From: Capitulum mitella
Lineage: Eukaryota; Arthropoda; Thecostraca; Pollicipedomorpha; Pollicipedidae
NCBI GenBank assembly: GCA_030062745.1
Contig: CP099841.1
Location: 25,857,398-25,921,397 of the forward strand
Length of the DNA stretch: 64,000 nt
Direction of reading: 5' to 3'
Below the pieces are notes generated by a model. That model was not told where the DNA came from, did not search any database, and saw only the letters and a list, made by a program, of their open reading frames with translations. Numbering within the stretch: the stretch's first letter is position 1; the number at the start of each line of letters is the position of its first letter. Below, in pieces: positions 36,118 to 48,172 of this stretch. The position numbers and the translations under genes were made by a program.

Positions 36118-36716
36118 ATCCATGGCTCTTGGAAATATCCAGACCAACATCGACAAGGGGAAGAATGCACTTGTTCACCTGGAGCAAGCTAACGGTAGCC
36201 CCTTGACATGATCCCTAATCAACATACATCGAATTAATCACATATAGCTTCGTTTGCAGGCAGAACCTGGCATTGGTGGAGGGATATTAAGGTACTTTAA
36301 TGGCGCACTTCGCAGAAGGGTAATTACCAAAGCAGCCTCTCATATCCCATGGTGTCAAGTTCGCTAAATTATTGAGCTGTTAGAATCGAGCCCTCACCTT
36401 TTAGTCAGGCGAGGGTTCAGGATTGGAGGAAAAAGGGATAGGACGGTAATGGTACCCAGTCTCCTGATCGATGCTCAGCTGTTCGCTGTTAAAAAGGGGA
36501 AAACTGGGCGCATTGTTATATATGGGCGCATTGTTCCTCTTGCTGACACTTAGAAAACTTGGTCGTATGAAAAACTCTGTGAAAGGAAATTATATTTTTA
36601 TTAGCCATTGGCAACCGTACAACAGCAAATGTGGTCGCTGTTTCACTTAGTTTATTAAACTGTTAATACTGCAGCGTGTGCTGCAGTGTATCATGCACAC
36701 CACACATAATATTTGG
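36118..36716. other. Intergenic, no gene seen
   Basis: Short AT-rich interval before the 1.9-kb inverted repeat. Nothing recognised. Confidence 0.4.
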
Positions 36717-38633
36717 TCATTGCACGTCAAATGGCACATTAATTGACCCGACCCCTTCCGATTTTGATGGATTTTTTATGAAAAAACGTTCATAGCTCCC
36801 ATCGAAACATAATCAGTCGTAAATTTTCAATCCTGGGAGACCTCTGAGGTCAAAGTTACAGGTCATAAAAGGTCACCGATTTTCACAGACATTGCATATT
36901 TCAACTGCCTATAACTGGGCGATAGACTGGCACAGGGAAGTGCGATTAGTGCCATCCAAAAGAGAAATGTTCCAGCTTTCATAAATAAGCTTATTGTTTG
37001 GTTACCTTGGGATGACCTTTTACATAAGTCACATGGAATGTTTTCGATTTTAGCCACATTTGCCCATCGTGATATTCGCGAAAATGTAGAACAGTATGTC
37101 CTTAAGTATCTTTAATAAGCCTGGTAAGAAACATTTCTGGACAAAATGAGGCTTTTTCAGATATTCTGAATTTAATGTTGCTGAGTGGCGCTAGAGAAAT
37201 ATGCCCTGAGACTATCTGACGAAAACTGATTTCGTGCTCCTCGTTTGTACGATTGTTGTACAATATGGTGTGCACAACGTCCATCGTGCCTGTTACACAT
37301 TAGCCTAGTTTTAAATTTCTTGGCCAAAAAGGTCAAAGGTCATGACACCCTGCCACCAATCTGCCCCTGCCATCCAAATCTGGCATGTCCGTTCGTAACA
37401 TTTCTACAGGAATGAGTCTAACGGGTGTTCTTAGTACTTTAATCTAACTAAGACAATCTTATTCAAACATCGAGGCTTTTTGAAAGTCAGCCGAGGTCAT
37501 TGGCCCCGAATGACCTTGGATAACCTGTTGGCCTTGCACTATTCAAAGCTTTATCAGGGCACTGATTCCGAATTTCACATGTATTGTTCACATCTCGGAG
37601 TTTCCACGTATCAAAGATTCCATTCTGTCATGTCCATTTGTCCTCCCCTGCTTGTTGGAATAGTTGCAAATGAAACGACAGTTTCATATAAAAGGAGATA
37701 GAGGAAATGTCTGAGATACTGTCTATAAAACCAAATTAGCTTTTCCGGGACATGGAGGGAACATACATAACTCGATGCGTGCAAAATGAGAGTGAAATTC
37801 AAAACCAGCGCCCAAAAAATCTACAAATGATCCGAGGTCAGAATAGGTAATTCAGGGTCAACTGAAGGCATTGACCTCGGTTGACTTTGCAAAAGCCCCG
37901 ATGCACGATTAGGATTATCTCAATTGGCTTTAAGGTCTAGAAACACCCGACAGACTCATTTCCGTGGGAACATTAAGAACGGGTATGTCAGATTTGGGTG
38001 AAAGGGGTCGATTGTTGCTGGGGTGTCATGACCTTCGACATTTCTGGTCGAGCAATTTAAAACTGGGCTGATGTATAGCAGGCACACAGGACATCATGCA
38101 CACGAAACTGTAGAACGATCAGACGAACAAAAAGCACGAAATCAATCTCCGTCAAATAGCCTCATGGAATATTTCTCAAGCACCACTGTATTCAAGATAT
38201 CCCAAAAAGCTTCAGTTCGTCCGGAACTATTATTTGCCACGCTTATTGTAGACACTTGGGAACATATTGTTCAGCTTTTCGCGAAGATCGCGGTGGGCAA
38301 ACATGATTAAAATCAGAAATGTTCCAAATGACCTGGTCAGGTCAAAGGTCATCCTGGAGCCACCAAAAAATGAACTCATTTATGAAAGCTGGAACATTTC
38401 TCTTTGGAATGGCGCTAAATGCACGCTCATGTGGCAATGTATTGCCGAGTTATGGCTGTCTGAATCATGCATTGTCTGGAAAAATCAGTGATCTTTCATG
38501 ACCTGTAACTTTGACGTCAGAGGCCAGCCCGGGCGGGAAAATTATTATGGTTGGATAGCTACTATGAGCCCACCAGATTTCATGAAAATCGAAAGCAGCT
38601 GGGTCAGTTCTTGTGTGATTTGACGTGGAATGA
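36717..38633. mobile_element. 1.9-kb inverted-repeat element
   Basis: The two halves are reverse complements over nearly their full length, centred at about 37,680. The outer ends both start TCATT(G/C)CACGTCAAAT (36717 onward and complement of 38633). A 26-base stretch at 36961-36986 is a perfect complement of 38378-38403. Inner blocks also match (37330-37440 with 37910-38060, and 37470-37610 with 37745-37900). Only about 120 central bases are unpaired. Arms are close to 0.9 kb with scattered mismatches. No transposase frame was found. It may be a long-arm MITE or foldback element. Copies of aggtcaaaggtca-type words are frequent inside. Confidence 0.8.
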
Positions 38634-41600
38634 TTTATAACACTAGCACAGATAGATAGCCAGTGCAGTAGCCCTCTTGCATAATCTGGCAGATGAAATG
38701 AAAGACGAATCAAAGATAATGGGAGATGAAAAATGTATTCTGGAAAAAATGATGAAAGACATGAAAGATAATGATTCACATTCAGATAAAAATACCTTAT
38801 CATTAAGATAAAAATTATATTTATTTGGCATCACGTCATTCCAACCGATGATATAAGTTGCTAAGAATGATTTCGTATTCTCCTTCATGTCTTTCAGTTC
38901 TGAACCCCGCCATATGTTTCGTCCCAAATCAATAGAACGGTCTGGACTTTCTGCACCAGGCGTCTTTACAGGCTGCAGCCTCGTTTCAAACACATGCAGC
39001 CATATGGTCTGTGACATTGCTTGGTCTAATGCATTCGCCAGCACTGCTGCCAGGAATGCTACTGGGGGCGGACCAACGGGCTGGGTTGATGCGTCAGAAG
39101 TCGTCTTTGGAAAACATGCAAAGAAACCGCATTCTCATGAAGCATTTGCCATGCATTCCGCTTGGCACGTTTCATCCATACACTACTTGAACAAGGTGCG
39201 GCTGTTTGTCTTTCTGTCGGGAAGTATGTGCTCCGGTCCGGGGCCCAGACGGATCGACGGACCGACGCCTGACGCGCATCGTTCGCACCGTCTCGCGATC
39301 CACCACTGCATCGGTTAACGTTCGTCGCGCTGCAGCCCGGCGCTGGCGTGCGATGCTCGCTTCAAGGGAGATTTTTGTCGATGGGGAAACATTTTGCCCA
39401 CACGTGAGACGAGAATCACCAACGTCTTCAAACATCGTCTCGGTTTTAGCGAGTTTTCTCGGCAGCTACGCAGCATCAACTTGAAACGAGAAGTGAACGG
39501 GCAATCGCGTGGTGCACACCACGTTTCAGTGCGTGCTGCGCGTGCCACGTGCTAGCGGTGACAATGAAAACAGACGTTTCTGACCTTTATTCAGGATTGG
39601 GTATGGTACTGGCGTTCCAAAGGTCGCAGCGACTTGGAAAAGGCACCAAGTTGTAGCCTCGTTTGTTCTCTTTCGTTTGTTCTCCCATCCACGGTTTGGG
39701 AGCCCTGCCGTCTGGGAGGGGACAAAGCACTCATTCCCAAACCGCTTTTCCATTACACCTCAGTGTCCTCTGGAGGTCGTCGACTTTTTGTAATGAAAAT
39801 TACACCGAGATGAAGCCTGTTCTTTTGTGCCCCATGTCCGCCAAAAATATGATTGTATTCAGGGCGGCTTGATTGCAGTCCAACATGACGTGAAGTCCCG
39901 CGCGCCCAAAGGCAGATTTTTGTAAAAAAAAACTTTCTGGCTGCAGTCTTTGGCCAAATTTGCATTCAAATAAGCTTACTGACGCATGTACGAGCCAATA
40001 CCTGGGATCCGCTGCGTAAAAAGTGGTCACTTTTTTATCAAAGCGGTCATGATTCCAGCAAACTGTATCGACATCCCGAGGTCAGAACGATCCTAAATGG
40101 GTATCCTTGAAGGGAACTGAACGCCCAATTGTATCTCATTAAGCACGTGCAGCAGCAGACAGCACGTGTCACGCTCATAGGACCACAGTCTAAAGGGCGC
40201 TTTTGTAACGTTTCTTTTCTATTTTAGCACCAGACCTTTAGGCCGATTTCGCCTGTCGTCGACAACGAAATGGCGACTACATTGCACTGCGTGATAGACT
40301 GTGCACTGCGCGTGGTACCCGCCTCGAGCAGCAGTATACAACGGCACACATGCTGCTTTTATTTCTCAGAACTTAAGATTAGGCCCAGAAATCTGAGTGG
40401 CTCGAAACTGATATCAGTGCAAATTATGGAATGCGGAGCGGTGCAGCAACCTTGCATAATGAAGTAAGCGTCGAGCCCTAGTCTAATGCTATTTGTGAAA
40501 TGCTCAGAATGCCTGTTGGACGTGACTATACATAACTGCTCTTCTTACCCTTCGATCGATGGTAGATGCAAATGGCAACGGTACGATTACGAAGAACACG
40601 CCATCCCGAGAGCCTACCCACATGCATCAGAATGACGATATCACGACCCAAATGGCACAAATCGAAGCCCGATAGGTGATAATGGTGCACACGGATTTCG
40701 TTCAGGCAACGACCCTCATTTCCAATGGTGTACCTCGCCATCACACAGTATCTGTAAGCGATCATCAGGATTATCGCAGTAACGATCAATGACCACTCCT
40801 CTGGGATTTGTTGTTTCTTTGATGCCCGCTCCAAATTCAACGTAGCTCACATCAAATGTCACCACGACTGCGTCGTACGTTCCGACTTATTGATCTCTGT
40901 GTGCGCTAATGAACCACTTTTTATCAAGCTGGTCATTAGACCACTGCCGAGGGGGAACTACCAACCCACCACAAAAGCTCATCATCCTTATAACCTTCCA
41001 CCACCTGCCCACACACCGCCGGCACCCCCCCCCCCCCCCGCCGTTACCGCGCCGTCCGCGCCGACAGCTCCGTCCCCTGCCGCTCGCGGCCGCCGGGCCG
41101 TCGATGTCGACGCTGTTCCCGAGGGCGGCACGGCCGTCGGCGGCAGTCGACCGGAGGCTCCAGACAGAGGGGGGCCGCGGCGGCCGCGGGGTCGGGTTAG
41201 GGGCAGCGCCGGCACCGCTCGCTTGCCGCCGCCGGTCTCGTCGCCTCTCTCGGAGGAGCGGCCGCTTTATGCAGAAGGTGGGTGGACGCCGCACTGCGGC
41301 TGCGGGGGACCGCAGAACGTGTGTCCCGGCATTTGGCATTCCGCAGCATGACAGGAGTTTTGTGGGCTTAGCCAGCTGGTATATATATTTTGTAATTTGA
41401 TTCGATTTGGTGGTTTGGTACGGTGAGAGCTGGGAGACCGTAGCCAGTGCTAAGCAGAGTTTGCCGCGCAGACTTAGACCTCCACAGCGGATCGTGCAAG
41501 CCCACTTAATGACTGATTCGGCCAAAGCTCAACGGGCTGTCAAGGGCACGACACGAGTGTTTGGTACGTATTAGCTATTGTATGGGCCTATGGGCCCCCT

Positions 41601-42618
41601 ATGGGCCAGCTGCCAGCTGACCCATGGGCCAAATGTCGAGCGCTGGCGCGGCGTGAATCTGTTTTGCAGGATATGGAGTCCAGCGCTTTAACCAACGGAG
41701 AGAAATGTTTTGCTCTTTTGTATACATTGTATATATCGGAATGGGTAATGGCAATGGTTAATTGTCATACTAGACTAGTGGTCAATTAGCTTCTGTGGAT
41801 CATGCACCATGGTTAGTTCCTGTACGTCAGGACCAGAAAATATTTTAAACAGTATTTCAATACGATGTGCGATATGCTGAAGCCAATGTACACTGCACTG
41901 TGCAAGTGCCAGCAAGGGAGTGCATTTCACAGCACATAAAAGTGAATTAGTTTTAGCCAAATTGCTATTTTGTCGTGTAAATATTAAGAGATTTTGAGGT
42001 CTGATGACTTAAGTAGAAAAGGTTTTTAAAAGTCGACACAAGGCTGCCCTGCAGAACGAATGAATCCTATGAATGAACCTATGAATCCAGAATGAAATGA
42101 ATCCTAATGAAATGAAATCCTATGAATCCAGAATGAACTGAATCCTAAGCAATTTAACTCGTTAGAGCCGATAATAGGCACGCTGTCGTGCGTGTACTTG
42201 ATCATGCCCTAATATACCCCCAATGCGTCGATGTAATATGGCTGCACACCTACGCACAAGATGTTGCTTTGTTTCATGAATACCCGGTAACGCTGAATGT
42301 GGTTCCGATGTTACTGCCTGACCAGGAAAAGGACTGACCTAATTTTCTCGCTGTATGGCGCATGCATGTTCTCGTGATATTGTTGATAATTTAACGGGGT
42401 GCAAGCCAGGTACAGTATATGTCTACGTGGCGTGGAACCGAGCGGTATGGAAAGCGAAGGTATGGATTCATGCTTCTGCGACGCCGCCGAACTTGACAGC
42501 GACATTGACGGTGCCATGGTTTCCGTAAGAACGACGTACTATGTATAATGCCCAGTGCAGTGAAACTGTCTGAATTCCACGTGTCATTTTACTCTAATCC
42601 ATTCCTTGCAACCGCCAT
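38634..42618. other. Gene-poor region with one GC-rich island
   Basis: A repetitive gatgaaagac/atgaaatg stretch at about 38690-38775, atgaatcc-type micro-repeats at 42058-42150, a poly-C run near 41025-41038 and a CpG-rich island at 41040-41290 (see separate entry). No gene could be supported. Confidence 0.4.
41070..41278 (+). other. Candidate unassigned exon in CpG-rich island
   Basis: A pyrimidine-rich stretch with about 14 C ends in gccgacag, followed by an open frame of about 69 codons (APSPAARGRR to PLYAEG) and an agaag/gtgggt donor. The sequence is disordered and Pro/Arg/Gly-rich, with no family resemblance. Real exons in this window are similarly GC-rich, which is the only reason to flag it; a non-coding CpG-rich repeat is equally possible. 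Confidence 0.2.
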
Positions 42619-43590
42619 GGTTCGCGGGTCTAAGGCTAAGGTTCGTAAATCAAAGGTTTACGTAGCCAAAGGTAAGGGAAAAGGTTCGTAGCCAAAGGTC
42701 TGTAAGCATAATGTTCGTTTCGTGAAAGGTTCGTATTGGAAAGGGTTCGTAAGGGGAATCGTATCGGAAAAAGTATCGGATCGGAAAAAGCGCATATGAA
42801 AAAGACTCACACGAAAAAGGTTCACAAGGGAAAGGGCTCGTAAGGAAAAAGGTTCTTAAACATAAGGTCCATATCGGAAAAGGTGCGTATAGGACAAGGT
42901 CCGCATCGGAAGATTACTGGGCAAAAGATCGTTTGGAAAAAGTTCGTACGCAAACGTTTGTTCGAAAAAGATCGTATTTGGTGAAAGATCGTATGGCAAA
43001 AGATCGTTTGCAAAAGATCGTATGGCGAAGATGGCCATAAGGTAATAGCACTAAATGTAACTTCACTTAACCTGACCTAACCTATCTTACGACAAACCGA
43101 TTTTTACGGCTACGGCAAACCGATTGCTACGTTTGCGCCACACCAATTGCTGTGCTTACGATAAACCGTAGGCATAGCAATCATTTACGTCCACGACAAA
43201 CCGACTTTTGCCAGTTCGATCTTCTATTCTTCCGATCTTTACTACTTACGATCTTCTCATTTACTTTACTCATCGATCTTTTGCCTTACGATCGTTTGCT
43301 TATGATCATTTTTCTCATTCGAACTTTATCCAATACGAACCTTTTGTGATACGAACCATACGCTTACGAACCTTTGGTTACGAGCCTTTTTCCTAACGAA
43401 CCTTTTTCTCATGAATCTTTGCCGTAGAAACGCTTTCACACGAACTGTCTGCGGTGCAAATCTTTCCTGGTACGAACCTTCCCAACACGAGCATTTCCGA
43501 TACCAGCCTTTTCCGATACGAACCTCATGTTTACGAACCTTTGGTAACGAACCTTTTCCCTCACGAACCGTTGACTTACGAACCACTAGG
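42619..43590. mobile_element. Foldback-like element with tandem-repeat inverted arms
   Basis: The left arm (about 42619-43030) is made of short units of about 16-18 bases, ggttcgtaagg...aaa and, nearer the centre, gatcgtatggcaaaa. The right arm (about 43200-43590) holds the reverse complements in mirrored order: cgatcttttgcc-type units first, then acgaaccttttcc-type units. The centre (43030-43200) is unrelated. Long inverted ends built from short tandem repeats are the hallmark of foldback elements of flies and TU elements of sea urchins. No transposase is present, and target duplications are not evident. Confidence 0.7.
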
Positions 43591-45682
43591 GGCGGAACGC
43601 GTTCCAGCAAAGGGAGGCACCGGCTACTTTTCAAGCCATTTCTAAAACCCCATGGGAGAAATGTTAAATCCGCGCCCCTGTACCCCCCCCCCCCGTTCCG
43701 CCGACCATGTAGCGAGCCTTGGTCCGGTTACTGGAGTTCGCGAGATTATGGCGTCGATGCTGCCAGACGTTGCGCGTCTGCGTTTCGAACAATCGCAGTT
43801 CCCAAGAGCTAAAGTTGGAGGCTCACAAGCATCCAGGTCCTTCCTTAAGCAAGTGCTATTGCGATTTAGACTGCAGTGCGACGTCTCGTCCTCGGGGCCA
43901 GGCTCACTGCGCCACCTGCGCCCTACCCCCCCCCCCCACCCACTCCCATATCACGCTTCCAAGAGTTTGGTGCGGAGGTGGCGGTCGCTTAGTTCCGCTG
44001 CATAGTCAATTTATCAACCTAGTCCAGGAACGGGAGCACGGCGACCTTTTATTTCTTCTCAGATAATCAGCAGCCCCGCCCCCGGCTAAAAGCCATAAAG
44101 CCTCTTTCACTGCGCACCGTTTAGCATGGTCTGCCGCTGCCAGCACGCGCCCCGCGAGTCGCAGCAGGCTCAGTGTACCTGCGACGAAGGGGTAACGCTA
44201 ATGTTCTCGGCTCGTATGACCCGAACCGGCCGCAACGAGGTCCCATAGCACAGCTGGGACTAGCGTCTTTACGGCGGCGGTGCAGCCACGTTCCAGCCAA
44301 ATCGACCGCAGGATACATGAACAGAGACACGAGCATGTGAATATGACGGTCAAATACTTCACGACATAGCTAGCTGCAGCGACGTGGTGCAAAACCAAGA
44401 GCGCGATCGGCCGCGCATTTCCGAGTTTACTAAGAGCTGAAGTTGAAAATGGTTGTGGAGTGGCTGACTCGTGAACAATGACATAAACCGCAGAGAATAA
44501 TATCCGACGCATTGTATCTGGCAAAATGAATTAAATATGCGGATCACGTCGGAACAGCTTAACTTTGATTTGTCAAGATGAATATGCATGAGAGAGAAAC
44601 ACTGTTGTGTAATTTCGCCTGCTACGATGTAACGACTTCGTTGCATTAATGTAATGTTTGGTCCCAACGAAGACGCACTCAACAGGACACCCACTCGTCA
44701 TGTGTCCGGTTTGGTTCCGTCCCTTGCAAGCTACTTCGCCTCGGAACGTTACATCTGCGTGGTCATGCTCCCCCGTCTCCGATTCAGGAAAGAGCACAGC
44801 CAACACGCAGCGAGTGGGCGCTTGCGTCGCTCCGAGGCTTTGTGCTCGAGTCCTCGAAGCCGTGGCCAGCTGAGCCGCAGCTCAGGCCGGCTCGCCGTCA
44901 CGAGCCAACAGCCGACGGGCCGCCGACTCGCCGCTCGTGACCGCCGGCCGGTCGCCGGCCGCGCCGTACCGCCGCGCTCCAACGGTCGATAGCACGGTAC
45001 ACGGGCCGTGCCGATGTACGGTGGCCACGCTAGGCCCGCCTGCAGGCCGGGGAGCAGGAGGCGCGACAGCAGGGGAACCAGGCCGGGGAAGGAGGGGGGA
45101 CAGGGAAGAGAAGAGACGCCGGGCACGGAGCAGGCGGGAGCCCTGGGAAAGGTGTAGCTTATCGGGACGCGAGACCGTGGGGGCATGGTGCACGCACAGC
45201 CACCCCGGAATGCACGCTTCTGTGCCGGAGATGTTGTCTGCAGGGGCCGGACACGTTGATCCTGTCTCAGATTGGTTTGCGGACGGAACTTTTGATCGGT
45301 ATGTTCTGTGCCGCTTGACAGTCAAAGCGGCAGTTGGTAGAAATGACGGCATGACAACTTATCCACTTTCACGCGCAAACAGCAGGCCACGTCTTTCTCT
45401 TAAACTCAAATGCATCTTACCTCAGTCCAGTCGAGAAGTCCAGGTCAGTGAACCTCCGCTTAGCAACGACGAATGCTCCCGTACACCAGTCGACCAGCAT
45501 CAGAGTCGTTCACTTCAATGGTCATCGAACGCCGGTGCTGCAAGCTGCGACGGCGGCGACTCGCACTTGGCCATTAAGCCGGGTGTAGCCAGAAACTGAT
45601 GCGGCCGGGGATCGATCGGATGCCGGCGGTGGGCGCGGCCATCGCGCGAGACCGTTCCTGTAGCTGGCAGCGTTACGGGGCC
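43591..45682. other. Intergenic, no gene supported
   Basis: Poly-C runs occur near 43685 and 43927, and a CpG-rich patch at 44820-45150 with repeated ccgccgg words opens frames on both strands. No domain or credible exon chain. Confidence 0.4.
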
Positions 45683-46012
45683 CGTCACGGCGCCAGTCTC
45701 AGGCCGCCCCCCGGCCGTCACGGCGCCAGTCTCAGGCCGCCCTCCGGCCGTCACGGCGCCAGTCTCAGGCCGCCCTCCGGCCGTCACGGCGCCAGTCTCA
45801 GGCCGCCCCCCGGCCGTCACGGCGCCAGTCTCAGGCCGCCCTCCAGCCGTCACGGCGCCAGTCTCAGGCCGCCCTCCGGCCGTCACGGCGCCAGTCTCAG
45901 GCCGCCCTCCGGCCGTCACGGCGCCAGTCTCAGGCCGCCCTCCGGCCGTCACGGCGCCAGTCTCAGGCCGCCCTCCGGCCGTCACGGCGCCAGTCTCAGG
46001 CCGCCCTCCGGC
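45683..46012. repeat. 33-bp minisatellite, 10 units
   Basis: Ten head-to-tail copies of cgtcacggcgccagtctcag+gccgccctccggc in exact 33-bp register, with only a few substitutions. As 33 is a multiple of 3, both strands carry long periodic open frames (for example RHGASLRPPSG repeated on plus), but there is no flanking gene context. Confidence 0.97.
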
Positions 46013-48114
46013 CGTTAGGGCACCAGCCGGTCGTCGCTCTTGGCACTGTGCGAGCATTCTCTGCTTTTCCAGTTACTACGAAAAGGACCCCATCGCCAGC
46101 GACAAGAATTTATATACTCGTATTTGCAGACGTTCCTTCAAAGTCGCCAGACATTGGGCGCCGACAATCGATCGAGCTGCGCTCTTAACGGGTTCAGCAT
46201 TTCGCAGTCCAAACGTGTAAAACTGCAGCAACACATGTGACTGACGTCTTGGTGTCTCGTGACGTCTCCATTGTTAACACATTGCCTTAAGATCCTTATG
46301 AATTCGGCGAAGTTAAACAAGCGATCTATTCCATTCGGTAAACATTTACAAACGTCGTTCAGGTTGAACATCGCGAGAGAACAAAGCATTTTTCCGACGG
46401 CGCATTTTTGCGAATACCCCATCGGGGTCCGCGGTTCCTTTTGGCTAGTGAAACCTGAGCCTGCCCGGTGGTATCCCAGAATACACAGTAAGTTTTCTGC
46501 CTCGGTGGTTGCGCAACAAACCTGTTTCTCAGATTTCAGACCTTCTAAAGATCTCAACGCCATGTGGTTTGGTACCTGAATAAAGATTATTCTAGCTCGG
46601 GTTGGCTAGTAGTGGGACCAAGATCTTTTCAAGAAGCTTTGCTTTGTATGTCGACCATGACTCTAACGCCGTAGACTTCATGAATTTGCACTGAATTTGT
46701 AAAATAAAGATTCCCCGAATGTTGTCCGGCTGTTCAACACTTCGCCACACTCCACTCTCTCTCGGATGGTTTATCAGATACTGGTAATTTCATCAGCTGC
46801 AGGGAGCATGTTTTTATGCCGGTTTTGCTCCAACCTTTAGTGACAAGTGCCTTTGGAGTCGTCGACACTGATGGGCTCGATGCTCTAATCTATCCATCTC
46901 CATGGCCAGAACAAAACACGCTATTTTTGCCATGGTGATGTGTTGTCAATTTCGTCACGTTCCTCACGAAAATACGCTATTAATCCAGACGTATTCCAAA
47001 AAAAATGGTTTCCATGGACCGCCGCTGATGTAATCTACAGGGGCCTTACTTCCCTTGCCTGTCACGAATGATAAACGTAGCGCGCGCCTGGTGTCCACCT
47101 GTCCCCTGCCAATCACCAGGGTAGCGCACGGCTCGTGCGGGCCGCACGGCCGTGCCTTCGGGGCCCTGATGAGCCATTAGTGCACGTCGCCGGGCCGGTC
47201 CCGGCGGGCCGCGGCCGGCAATGCTGCCGTGACCTGGTAGTGCGCCGCTGGTGCCGTGACCTGGTTGGAAGGCGCTGACTGACACGCGGCCGGACCGTCC
47301 GATTGCCGGAGAGGCCGGAGAGCGCAGATGCCGGGCAAGTGTCGCGTGCGTGGCTGGGGATTTCCAAAACTTATTGGGGGAGGGGGTCTACACAGGCTTT
47401 CAGACCTTTTCCTTCCAGTCATTGCCATAGAATCCCTGAATATTAGGAGGCTACGACTCCCCAACCCCCCGGGATCGCCAGCCCTGGTCACGTGCTGACG
47501 TGTGGCTGGCGACGCTCTTTAGTGCTCGAGCTCTGATTCATTCTGCGATCCTAGGCCGCCCTGAGATTTCCTTCGTGTCTTCGTTTACGTTGCTGGAGCA
47601 TGACAACGTGCAGAGTACAAGGTTACTGGATAATGATGTCTGTGTTTGGTACGGTTGCTTTGGCGACGTTGGTTGTCACGTATGGAGAGCGCACGAAACG
47701 CCGCACAAAAACGACTCATCAGGACCTCCTGCCACCAAGAGAGGATCCAGCTCACTCTGAGCACCCTCCTGGGAAACCTGGGAGTTGGGAAAAGGTACCC
47801 AGACCTTTTGAAACTGTTATTCAAATAACCGAATGGCACACACAGAGCAGGGGAACTCTAGCACGACACCGGCACTACAAGTGTTTACTTCTCTTCTACT
47901 ATCGTCCTCTTCGGCAGCACCCGGCGAGATATGGCGATCGCTGAGTCGGCGTGAGAGTGTGAGCTGTGGGCGTGCTCCTAGCCCGCGCAACAAAGACCCC
48001 TCGTTGCTTTCGTGAGGAGTAGGCCACGTGCCGGCACCTGGCCGAAAACTAGCATAAATTTTACCATAGCTTTTAGCGAGGGCTTAAGTAGAGACATTTG
48101 TAGCAGTCTAGGCG

Positions 48115-48115
<1 letters not shown>
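46013..48115. other. Intergenic, no gene supported
   Basis: Overlapping open frames on opposite strands at 46138-46580 and 47500-47940 show no known domain. A GC-rich patch lies at 47060-47350. Nothing could be assigned. Confidence 0.35.

Positions 48116-48171
<56 letters not shown>
48116..48171. repeat. (TA)n microsatellite with (GT)n end
   Basis: About 24 TA dinucleotides (48116-48164) running into gtgtgtg. Confidence 0.95.

Positions 48172-48172
<1 letters not shown>

Noticed and set aside
38887-39318. 143-codon plus-strand frame as a gene
   Set aside because: No recognisable domain and an overlapping open frame on the opposite strand; no splice or promoter support.
40887-41525. 212-codon minus-strand frame rich in Arg, Pro and Gly
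   Set aside because: Product of CpG-rich composition; no domain, and it overlaps another open frame on the plus strand.
45515-46057. 180-codon and 139-codon repetitive proteins over the 33-bp array
   Set aside because: Open frames are forced by the repeat period; no start context, splice partners or family.
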